From the NCBI GenBank assembly GCA_903858085.1, contig CAIOHJ010000198.1, forward strand, positions 1 to 22,822: a stretch of DNA of 22,822 nt, written 5' to 3'. Every line of letters starts with the position of its first letter. Position 1 is the stretch's first letter. The position numbers were made by a program, and so were the translations under genes. Source of the DNA: an uncultured Chloroflexota bacterium (GTDB taxonomy: Bacteria > Chloroflexota > Anaerolineae > Caldilineales > Caldilineaceae). The notes beneath the pieces were generated by a model that worked only from the letters and a program-made list of their open reading frames with translations, had not been told where the DNA came from and searched no databases. Shown piece after piece: positions 16,372 to 22,822 of the stretch.

Positions 16372-16380
16372 TGCTATGAT
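16372..16380 (+). promoter_or_regulatory. Extended -10 promoter of the complex-I-like/mevalonate operon
   Basis: TGCTATGAT ends 8 bases before the ATG at 16389, mirroring the divergent promoter. A leaderless message is likely. No clear -35 box or ribosome-binding site is visible. Confidence 0.5.
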
Positions 16381-16388
16381 GCACTTCT

Positions 16389-18080
16389 ATGCTATTCCCG
16401 CTGCTTGTTTCGCCGCTCGGCGCACCGCTGCTCCTGTTGGTCGGCGCAGCACTCGAACTGGGGATTGGCCGCTGGCTGAAGCGGCCACACTGGCTCACCT
16501 GGCTGGCACTCTCGTTTCTCGGCCTGGCTGGCTTGCAATACCTTCTGCTGCAGTTTGTTGCGCTGATCCCAACCTGGAGCCGTCCCTGGCAGCCACTGCT
16601 GCAAAGCGCCACCAACCTGTACTGGATCGCTGACAGCTGGAACTATTATCTGGGCGCACTGATTCTCCTGGTCGGCGGGCTGGGCATCCTGCTCAACCGT
16701 ACCCACGGCCCAGACCACAAAACGCTTCCCCGCCTGCACAATGTGCTGGCCACCGATCTGGCCATCCTCGCCGCCAGCCTGCTGTTTGTGCAAAGCGGCA
16801 ATCTGCTCACCGTGTTGCTGACCTGGGTCCTGCTCGACATCACCGTCCTCCTGCGAATGTCCGCCGAACCCTTCGGCAGCGCTGCCCTCTCCGACCGGGC
16901 CCGCTCCAGCGAGACACAGATCCTCAGCCTGATCGGCGCGCTTTTGCTCTTTGTCGCCGTGCTGCCCGCCGGGCCGACCGGGCTGGCCCAAAAACTGGCC
17001 AGCGGCACCGTGGTCCCAGTCGAAACCCTGCTCCTGCTGCTGGCCGCTGCCACGATCCGCGCCGGCATCTACCCCTTCCACCTCTGGCTGCTGCCGCGCA
17101 CCGCGACCCGCCTGAATCTCTCGGAACGGCTGCTCGACCACCTGGTGCCTGTTCTGGGCGGGCTCTGGCTGCTGGGACATACCTTGCAGATCGGCGGCGC
17201 CGATCTGCTGCTGTCCCCGTGGTGGCTGTTGCTGCTCACAGCCGCACTCTTGCTGAGCGCACTGGCGTCGTTCACCGCCCAGGACCATGTACACTATGTT
17301 GCGTTTGTGTTGATCACCGCCGCCGGCACCGCAACCCTGGCCGGGTTGCTGGGAGAGGTGCCCGGACCGGCAGCGCTGCTGTGGCCGTTGACCGCCTTTG
17401 CACTGGGCGGCGCGCTCTGGCTGGTCGGCGACCAGGTCTGGCGGGCTTGGGGCTGGCAGCTGCCGATCAGCGTAGGAGCCCTGACGCTGGCGGGAGCACC
17501 TTTTACCCCCGGATTTCTCGGCCAGCCAGCCCTGGCCCGTCTGTTGGCCGACGGCCCCGCCTACTGGCCTGCACTCGTGCTTTACATTCTGGCCCAGGGA
17601 ATGTTGATTGCTGCGCTGCTGCGCAGCTGGGGCAGCGAGGAACGCCAGCCACTGGAGCTGCCTGCCCACTACCTGGTCAGATTGCTGGCCGCCTGCCTGG
17701 CACTGGGGCTGCCCCTGGCCATCTCCGGGCTGCTCCCCCGCTTCACCGAAACCGTCGTCGGCATCCCCCAGTCGATCCACAGCACGTTGGGCACCCCCCC
17801 CAATGTGGTGGCAGGCGGCACGGTCTGGTTCGTGCTGGCGCTGCCGCTGTCGCTGGGCTTCCTCCTGGTCTGGGCTTCCCCGCGCGTTTGGCCACAGGTC
17901 GGGGCACTCGCCGGCCGCATCAGCCGCTTCAGCCAGCTGGAATGGTTGTTCACCCTCCTGACCTGGAGCGTCGACAAAACAGCCCAGGTCGGGGCCAATC
18001 TGCTGAATGTGGTCGAGGGAACCGGCTATGTCGGCTGGTTCCTCACCCTGCTCCTGCTCGGGCTGCTGTTGGTGCGCTGA
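16389..18080 (+). CDS. Complex-I/Mrp-type antiporter-like membrane subunit (NuoM/N-like), divergent
   Basis: A 563-residue, almost wholly hydrophobic protein with about 14 helices. It belongs to the proton-conducting transporter fold (PF00361): IRAGIYPFHLWLLPRTATRL near 223-242 aligns with the KxAxxPFHxWLPxA motif of NuoL/M/N, and YVGWFLTLLLLGLLL closes it. Key residues have changed. The helix-7 Lys is Arg224, the helix-8 Lys (KAGVYLL) is a Leu in VLGGLWLL, and the helix-5 Glu (FWEL) is absent from WVLLDIT, where an Asp sits three residues later. Proton pumping is therefore doubtful or altered. The leaderless-looking start is at 16389, and the stop overlaps the next start (TGATG). It is the first gene of the operon. 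Membership is fairly sure; function is not. Confidence 0.75.
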   Translation: MLFPLLVSPLGAPLLLLVGAALELGIGRWLKRPHWLTWLALSFLGLAGLQYLLLQFVALIPTWSRPWQPLLQSATNLYWIADSWNYYLGALILLVGGLGILLNRTHGPDHKTLPRLHNVLATDLAILAASLLFVQSGNLLTVLLTWVLLDITVLLRMSAEPFGSAALSDRARSSETQILSLIGALLLFVAVLPAGPTGLAQKLASGTVVPVETLLLLLAAATIRAGIYPFHLWLLPRTATRLNLSERLLDHLVPVLGGLWLLGHTLQIGGADLLLSPWWLLLLTAALLLSALASFTAQDHVHYVAFVLITAAGTATLAGLLGEVPGPAALLWPLTAFALGGALWLVGDQVWRAWGWQLPISVGALTLAGAPFTPGFLGQPALARLLADGPAYWPALVLYILAQGMLIAALLRSWGSEERQPLELPAHYLVRLLAACLALGLPLAISGLLPRFTETVVGIPQSIHSTLGTPPNVVAGGTVWFVLALPLSLGFLLVWASPRVWPQVGALAGRISRFSQLEWLFTLLTWSVDKTAQVGANLLNVVEGTGYVGWFLTLLLLGLLLVR

Positions 18081-18865
18081 TGCCAGCTTCCCCCTTTGCC
18101 CTGCTCGGCGATCTGCTGGCGAACAGCGCAGGTATCTTGCTGCTCTGGCTCCTGGCTGCCAGCAGCGTGCTCGTCTGGAGCTGGCGCTGGGCAGTGGCCT
18201 CCACCGTGACCCTGCTGCTGGTCACCAGCAGCTTGCTGGCCGCCTTGCACAGCCCGCTGACAGTGGTCACCGCCAGCCAGTGGCTGGCAGCACTGCTGGC
18301 GGGCCTGCTGCTCTGGCAGGCTGGCAGCTTCTCTTCTACCAGCACCGCCCCGGCTGGCAACTGGCTGATCCGCCTCTGCGGGCTCGGTTTTTTGCTGGGC
18401 GCCTGGCAGGCCTTCAGCCCATCCCTCAGCCTCCCCCTGTTGACCCAGGCAGAGACCGATCTGCTCTGCTGGATTGGCCTCTGCGGGCTGGTGCTGCTGA
18501 GCCTGTCCAACGCCCCTGTCCAGACGGGGAGTGGCCTGTTGTTGTTGACAACGCCGCTGCAGAGCCTGGCTGCCCTGTTGGCTCCTACATCCGGCGTCGC
18601 CGTGCTGGTCGGAATGGCCCAGATCCTGCTGGCGTTGGCATGTGCTGGCCTCGCGCTGGCCCAGCAGATCCGTCCGACCCCAGCCCAGCCACCGAAACTC
18701 TCTTTTCCAGCGACGCAGCAGCCGGCGCGCAACTGGCTCCTCAGCCACCTGCCTGCCGAAGCGCCGCCGTCCGCGCGGCGCCGCTCCCCCCTGGCCCCCA
18801 CCGCTGGCCAGCCACCTGCCCTGCCTGGCCCCCCCCCCGCACCACAGAAGGAACAACAGCCATGA
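18080..18865 (+). CDS. Hydrophobic membrane protein between two antiporter-like subunits
   Basis: A 261-residue protein whose ATG overlaps the preceding stop by one base (TGATG), showing translational coupling. Six or seven Leu/Ala-rich segments occupy about residues 1-195. The last 65 residues are Pro-rich and low in complexity (PPALPGPPPAPQ), with an Arg cluster (SARRRS) and probably a disordered cytoplasmic tail. No family could be named. By position it may be a small partner of the two antiporter-like subunits, comparable to NuoK or MrpC/F roles but far longer. Its stop overlaps the next gene by 4 bases (ATGA). Confidence 0.65.
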   Translation: MPASPFALLGDLLANSAGILLLWLLAASSVLVWSWRWAVASTVTLLLVTSSLLAALHSPLTVVTASQWLAALLAGLLLWQAGSFSSTSTAPAGNWLIRLCGLGFLLGAWQAFSPSLSLPLLTQAETDLLCWIGLCGLVLLSLSNAPVQTGSGLLLLTTPLQSLAALLAPTSGVAVLVGMAQILLALACAGLALAQQIRPTPAQPPKLSFPATQQPARNWLLSHLPAEAPPSARRRSPLAPTAGQPPALPGPPPAPQKEQQP

Positions 18866-20298
18866 ACCCGCTTGGGGCTGCAGGTTTCCCTTTTTTAGGG
18901 CTGCTTTTTGGAGTGTACGGGGCAGCTGCACTCACCAGCTACTGGCTGCGGGCACAGGGGCGCTGGGTCTCGGCTGCAGGGGCTGGCAGCACAGCCCTGC
19001 TGGCGCTGTGGTTCTGGTCGCTCGACCTGAGCCGCCCGATCTGGCTGCTGCCGACCGGCAGCAGCATTGACCTGGAAGCCCCCCTCCAATTTGCCGGGTA
19101 CGCGATCCAGCTCAAAACCAGCAACACCCCGATCGTGGCGCTCTGCCAGCTGATCGCAGCGGCGGCACTGCTCCTCAACCTGCAGCAGAGCCGCCCTTCC
19201 CCCTTTCCAGCACAGGTCTGGGCGCTGTTGGGCGGGTACACTGCGCTGGCCCTCTTCACAGCAGCGCCGGTGCCTACCATTCTGGTCGTGCCGATCCTGT
19301 TGAGTATGCTGGTGGCAGCCGCCGCTGCCCTGCACAGCGAACCTGGCACCCTGGCAGACAGCCTGGCAGGCTCCCTGCGTTCGCTGCTGCCGCCACTGCT
19401 GGCCGCACCCTTCTTCCTGGTCGGAGGCTGGTGGATCGAACAGATCCCGCTCGACCCACAAAATCTTGCCCTCACCCAGACAGCCGGCACGCTGCTCGGG
19501 CTGGGCCTGCTGCTGCTGCTGGCTCCATTTCCGCTGCACGGCAGCTGGGCAGCCACCAGCGAAAGTGCCCCCCCCGCCGCCACCTTTCTGGCCAGCCTCC
19601 TCTACCAGCTGGCCGTGCTGCACCTGGTCGCACAGGCCGTGAACGCCTATCCCTTCGTCGTGCGCCAGACCTACTGGCCGCTGTGGATGGGAATCCTGGG
19701 GCTGTTGACCGCAGCCTGGGGAGGACTTGCCGCGCTCGGCACCCTCCAGACCGGGCGTCTTTGGGGCTACGCCGCCCTGCATGACTGGGGGCTGATCATC
19801 TTCGCCCTCTCCACACCCGGCCTGCGTAGCTGGACGGCGGTACTCTTCCTCTTCATCCTGCGCATCATCAGCATGGCCACCACAGCAGTCGGACTCAACG
19901 CCATCCAGCAGCAGGCAGGGACCTTGACAATGTGGCCGCTGCGCTCCATCGGGCTCCGCATGCCCTGGAACAGCGCTGCACTGCTGCTGGGCGGGCTGGG
20001 GCTGGCAGGTTTTCCACTCACTGCAGGCTTTGCGGGCCACTGGGCAGCGCTGCAGACACTCGCCCAGATCGACTGGCGCCCCTCTATGGCCATCGTCGTT
20101 GCCTCAGCCGGGGTCGTCGCCGGCTTTATCCGGCTCGCCCGCCTGCTCTTCGCAATGCAGGAAGCCAGATTGACCGCCCGCGAGGGCGCCCTCTCCATCG
20201 GGCTGGCCGTCACCCTGCTGCTCCTCATGCTGACCGCAGCACTCGCCCCCCAGCTGCTGAACCCCCTGATCACCCGGACGCTGGCTGCGTTCAGCTGA
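18862..20298 (+). CDS. Complex-I-type membrane subunit, NuoN-like, divergent
   Basis: A 478-residue hydrophobic protein with about 13-14 helices. The ATG at 18862 overlaps the previous stop (ATGA) and has AAGGAA 8 bases ahead. It resembles NuoN: the segment from APFPLHGSW (221-229) through ESAPPAATFLASL aligns with NuoN [31 protein letters not shown]. The helix-7 Lys (FKLSLVPFH) is Leu, the next Lys (ASK) is Gln249, and the helix-5 Glu (ELLSL) is lost in PILLSML. GLGLAGFPLTAGFAGHW near the end is the usual GxPPxxGFxGK region of the family. As with the first subunit, its pump residues are missing, so a scaffold or different ion role is possible. A 45-base gap with no terminator leads to mvaA. 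Confidence 0.75.
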   Translation: MNPLGAAGFPFLGLLFGVYGAAALTSYWLRAQGRWVSAAGAGSTALLALWFWSLDLSRPIWLLPTGSSIDLEAPLQFAGYAIQLKTSNTPIVALCQLIAAAALLLNLQQSRPSPFPAQVWALLGGYTALALFTAAPVPTILVVPILLSMLVAAAAALHSEPGTLADSLAGSLRSLLPPLLAAPFFLVGGWWIEQIPLDPQNLALTQTAGTLLGLGLLLLLAPFPLHGSWAATSESAPPAATFLASLLYQLAVLHLVAQAVNAYPFVVRQTYWPLWMGILGLLTAAWGGLAALGTLQTGRLWGYAALHDWGLIIFALSTPGLRSWTAVLFLFILRIISMATTAVGLNAIQQQAGTLTMWPLRSIGLRMPWNSAALLLGGLGLAGFPLTAGFAGHWAALQTLAQIDWRPSMAIVVASAGVVAGFIRLARLLFAMQEARLTAREGALSIGLAVTLLLLMLTAALAPQLLNPLITRTLAAFS

Positions 20299-20343
20299 GC
20301 CAAGGCCCACACGCAGCACCCTACCTGACAGAAGGAGCTGACA

Positions 20344-21672
20344 ATGACCCAGCCAGAGGCCCCCCACCACACTTCCCGCCTCAGTGGTTTCTACCAAAAA
20401 AGCGTCGCCGAACGCACCGCCCTCCTGGCCGCCTGGGCAGCGCTGAACGCCGCAGAGATCGAAACGCTGCACGCCGGACTCTCGGTGGCCCAGGCCGACA
20501 AAATGGTCGAAAATGTCGTCGGCGTCTACAACCTCCCCCTCGGAATCGGCACCAATTTTGTCGTCAACGGCCGCGACCTGCTCGTCCCCATGGCGGTCGA
20601 AGAGCCTTCCGTGATCGCCGCCGTGAGCTATGCAGCCCGCCTGGCACGCAGCGGCGGCGGTTTTCAGACCGGCTCTACCCGCTCTGTGATGATCGCCCAG
20701 GTGCAGCTGCTGGGCGTCCCAGACATGGAACAGGCCACGGCCCGCATCCTGGCCGCCCAACCCGCACTGCTGGCCGCCGCCAATACCAGCCCTTCGATCG
20801 CAGCACAGGGGGGAGGCCCGCTGGAGATCGAGGTGCGCTGCCTGCCTGTGACCCCCACCGTCCCCATGCTGGTCGTCCACTTGCTCTTCGATACCCTGGA
20901 CGCCATGGGAGCCAACGCCGTCAACACAGCAGCCGAGACGATCGCTCCACAGCTCGAAGCGCTGAGCGGCGGACATGCTTTGCTGCGCATCCTCAGCAAC
21001 CTGAGCGATCGCCGCCGCGCCTGGGCGGAGGTGACGATCCCCGCCGCCACCTTCGCTACACCAGAAAACGACGGCAACGCCGTGATCCACGGCATCGCAC
21101 ATGCCAATGCCTTTGCAGTCGCTGACCCGTACCGCGCAGCCACCCACAACAAAGGCATCCTCAACGGAATCGACGCCGTCGCCGTCGCAACCGGCAACGA
21201 CTGGCGAGCGATCGAGGCGGGCGCCCACGCCTACGCCGCCCGAGATGGCCAATACCGTGCCTTGACCGAGTGGAGGGTGATTGCTGACAAGCAGCCCCCC
21301 CCCAGCAAAACGGTCGAACAGCCATCAGGCAGCGGCCCGTGGCTGTACGGCCGTCTGGAGCTGCCGCTGGCAGCCGGAATCGTCGGCGGCGCCACCCGTG
21401 CCCACCCGACCGCCCAGCTCTCCCTCAAACTGCTGGGGGTCCAGCACGCACGCGAGCTGAGCGAAGTGATGGCCGCAGTCGGGCTGGCCCAAAATTTAGC
21501 TGCACTGCGCGCACTGGCCAGCGAAGGAATCCAGCAAGGACACATGACGCTGCATGCCCGCCAGGTCGCACTCGCCGCCGGCGCCAGCGGCAGCACCGTC
21601 GATTCCATCGCCGCCCAGCTGGTCGCAGAAGGACAAATTCGTGTCGAACGGGCACGAGAACTTTTATCATAG
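20344..21672 (+). CDS. mvaA: Hydroxymethylglutaryl-CoA reductase, class II
   Basis: A 442-residue cytoplasmic enzyme that reduces HMG-CoA to mevalonate; class II enzymes have no membrane anchor and often use NADH. AAGGAG lies 7 bases ahead of the ATG. Catalytic residues seen by comparison with the Pseudomonas mevalonii enzyme are Glu86 in MAVEEPSVIAA, Lys270 in THNKGILNGI, Asp286 in ATGNDWRA and His400 in QQGHMTLHAR. The cofactor-binding DAMGANAVNT is at 186-195, and NLPLGIGTNFVVNG opens the N-terminal domain. The length is close to the 428-residue prototype. It is 11 bases ahead of the synthase gene, making the two an operon. In bacteria lacking bulk sterols this pathway feeds isoprenoid synthesis. 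Confidence 0.96.
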   Translation: MTQPEAPHHTSRLSGFYQKSVAERTALLAAWAALNAAEIETLHAGLSVAQADKMVENVVGVYNLPLGIGTNFVVNGRDLLVPMAVEEPSVIAAVSYAARLARSGGGFQTGSTRSVMIAQVQLLGVPDMEQATARILAAQPALLAAANTSPSIAAQGGGPLEIEVRCLPVTPTVPMLVVHLLFDTLDAMGANAVNTAAETIAPQLEALSGGHALLRILSNLSDRRRAWAEVTIPAATFATPENDGNAVIHGIAHANAFAVADPYRAATHNKGILNGIDAVAVATGNDWRAIEAGAHAYAARDGQYRALTEWRVIADKQPPPSKTVEQPSGSGPWLYGRLELPLAAGIVGGATRAHPTAQLSLKLLGVQHARELSEVMAAVGLAQNLAALRALASEGIQQGHMTLHARQVALAAGASGSTVDSIAAQLVAEGQIRVERARELLS

Positions 21673-21683
21673 GACAAAACACC

Positions 21684-22736
21684 ATGTTGCAACAGCCAAT
21701 TCGCCCAGTCGGCCTGGTAGGGTATGGAGCCTATGTGCCACGCTATCGCCTGCCTGGCACCGAAATCAGCCGAGTCTGGACAGACGGACAGACCCAAAGC
21801 CCCGTGAAAGAAAAAGCAGTGCCCGGGCTGGACGAAGACACCGCAACCATGAGCGTCGAAGCCGCCCGCAACGCACTGGCACGCGCCGCCGTAGACCCGC
21901 GCCAGATCGCTGCCATCTGGATCGGCAGCGAAAGCCACCCCTATGCGGTCAAGCCAACCGGGACAATCGTCGCAGAGGCGATCGGCGCGACGCCAGCTAC
22001 CCTGGCCGCCGACTGGCAGTTCGCCTGCAAAGCCGGAACCGAAGCGCTGCAGGCCGGCATCGGCTTTGTCGGCAGCGGCATGGCAGAGTATATGCTGGCA
22101 ATCGGCATGGACACCGCCCAGGGGCGCCCGGGCGACGCCCTCGAATATACCGCCGGCGCCGGCGGTGCCGCCTATATCCTGGGCCCCGCATCCGAAGCCC
22201 TGGTTCTGATCCAGCGCAGCCTCAGCTATGTCTCAGACACAACCGACTTCTGGCGACGCCCCTCCACCCATTACCCCAGCCATGCCGAACGGTTCAGCGG
22301 CGACCCAGGCTACTTCGGCCATGTGATTCCAGCCGCCACCGAGATGATGCAGACGATGCAAAGCAGCCCGGCCGACTACGACCATGTTGTCGTGCACCAA
22401 CCCAACCCCAAATTCCCAACCCGCGCACTGCAGGAGCTGGGCTTCCAACCAGCCCAGTGGAAGACCGGGCTGCTCGTCGCTGAAATCGGCAACACCTACG
22501 CCGGCTCAGCCTTGATCGGCCTCTCCGCCGTGCTCGACGAAGCAGAGCCGGGCCAGCGCATCCTGATGGTAAGCTATGGCAGCGGCGCCGGCTCCGATGC
22601 CTTTGACCTGCAGGTCACCGACCGCATCCTCGCCGCACAACACAGCGCCCCCACCACCCGCGACTACATCCGCCGACGCGTCCAGATCGACTACGCACAG
22701 TACGTGAGAATGCGCCGAAAACTGGCCCAGCACTGA
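21684..22736 (+). CDS. Hydroxymethylglutaryl-CoA synthase, archaeal type
   Basis: A 350-residue thiolase-superfamily enzyme joining acetyl-CoA to acetoacetyl-CoA. Cys115 in ADWQFACKAGTEAL is the acyl-carrying nucleophile, Glu83 in IGSESHPYAV is the general base and His238 in VVVHQPNPKFP binds substrate. VGLVGYGAYVPRYRL at the start and EDTATMSVEAARNAL are typical of the archaeal/Chloroflexota branch, shorter than eukaryotic enzymes and usually working with a DUF35 protein and a thiolase that channels acetoacetyl-CoA. Those partners are not in the window but may follow past 22822. The start is the ATG at 21684, with AGGA 9 bases ahead. It pairs with mvaA to make mevalonate. Confidence 0.96.
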   Translation: MLQQPIRPVGLVGYGAYVPRYRLPGTEISRVWTDGQTQSPVKEKAVPGLDEDTATMSVEAARNALARAAVDPRQIAAIWIGSESHPYAVKPTGTIVAEAIGATPATLAADWQFACKAGTEALQAGIGFVGSGMAEYMLAIGMDTAQGRPGDALEYTAGAGGAAYILGPASEALVLIQRSLSYVSDTTDFWRRPSTHYPSHAERFSGDPGYFGHVIPAATEMMQTMQSSPADYDHVVVHQPNPKFPTRALQELGFQPAQWKTGLLVAEIGNTYAGSALIGLSAVLDEAEPGQRILMVSYGSGAGSDAFDLQVTDRILAAQHSAPTTRDYIRRRVQIDYAQYVRMRRKLAQH

Positions 22737-22746
22737 CCCGGCCCCC

Positions 22747-22763
22747 TCCGCACACACAGCGGA
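22747..22763 (+). terminator. Weak hairpin after the HMG-CoA synthase gene
   Basis: TCCGC and GCGGA are inverted 5-base arms around a 7-base loop, 11 bases past the stop codon. AAATAA, not a T-run, follows, so intrinsic termination is unlikely. Nothing else is visible up to 22822. Confidence 0.2.
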
Positions 22764-22822
22764 AAATAACCCCGCCAACTGTGGGACTGTGTGAGAGCGT
22801 GCTGTGGGATAAAGGTGGGATA

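Noticed and set aside
14884..16479. A 531-codon plus-strand ORF
   Set aside because: It runs antisense through the ABC exporter, small membrane protein and selenoprotein genes, which all have strong family or operon support.
16392..17780. A 462-codon minus-strand ORF rich in Gln, Gly and Ala
   Set aside because: It is the antisense shadow of the Leu-rich membrane subunit: CTG codons read backwards as CAG give the Gln-rich sequence.
16389..20298. A DAB-type bicarbonate accumulation system
   Set aside because: DabB is an antiporter-like protein, but its essential partner DabA (DUF2309) is not encoded in the window.
19932..21125. A 397-codon plus-strand ORF overlapping two genes
   Set aside because: It is an Arg/Pro-rich out-of-frame reading of the NuoN-like and mvaA genes.

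Overview
The window looks like a high-GC bacterial chromosome segment, most plausibly from a Chloroflexota of the Caldilineae type. That placement is an inference from gene content (archaeal-type HMG-CoA synthase beside a class II HMG-CoA reductase, orphan complex-I-like membrane subunits, a GH42 beta-galactosidase), not from a marker gene. No rRNA, tRNA or CRISPR array was seen.

Layout. (1) 1-3986, minus strand: a large SNF2-family DNA translocase with an N-terminal membrane anchor and two helix-hairpin-helix motifs, cut by the left edge. It is preceded by an overlapping unknown ORF and a truncated IS66-type transposase N-terminus. (2) 4129-5080, plus: a promoter, a small unknown gene and an overlapping C39-like cysteine peptidase gene whose C-terminal half is replaced by what looks like the tail of a transposase. 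(3) 5083-7098, minus: an intact GH42 beta-galactosidase. (4) 7153-9806: a possible P-loop gene remnant, a copper-type promoter/operator, a deletion scar joining the start of csoR to the end of a copper P-type ATPase, then an intact FAH-family gene and an AT-rich orphan DNA methyltransferase. (5) 9889-12399, minus: magnesium transporter MgtE and an aldo/keto reductase separated by a strong hairpin terminator. (6) 12658-13092, plus: a rhodanese. (7) 13158-16272, minus: an operon of a GrdB/PrdB-family selenoprotein, a four-helix membrane protein and a type IV ABC exporter. (8) 16389-22736, plus: a tightly packed five-gene run of three complex-I-like or otherwise hydrophobic membrane proteins, class II HMG-CoA reductase and archaeal-type HMG-CoA synthase.

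The most notable gene is the selenoprotein. Its frame is open on both sides of an in-frame TGA at 15739-15741, the TGA lies in a U-x-x-C redox motif, and an 8-bp hairpin with a GUC loop sits at the position expected of a bacterial SECIS element. A stop-at-TGA reading would split it into a 177-residue protein and an unexplained remainder.

The last two genes form the first committed steps of the mevalonate pathway: acetoacetyl-CoA plus acetyl-CoA to HMG-CoA, then to mevalonate. The complex-I-like proteins upstream have lost the lysine and glutamate residues normally used for proton pumping, so their role is open. The left 10 kb carries several rearrangement scars (IS66 fragment, transposase tail, csoR/copA fusion), while the right 13 kb is compact and intact, with C exceeding G on the plus strand whatever the gene direction.
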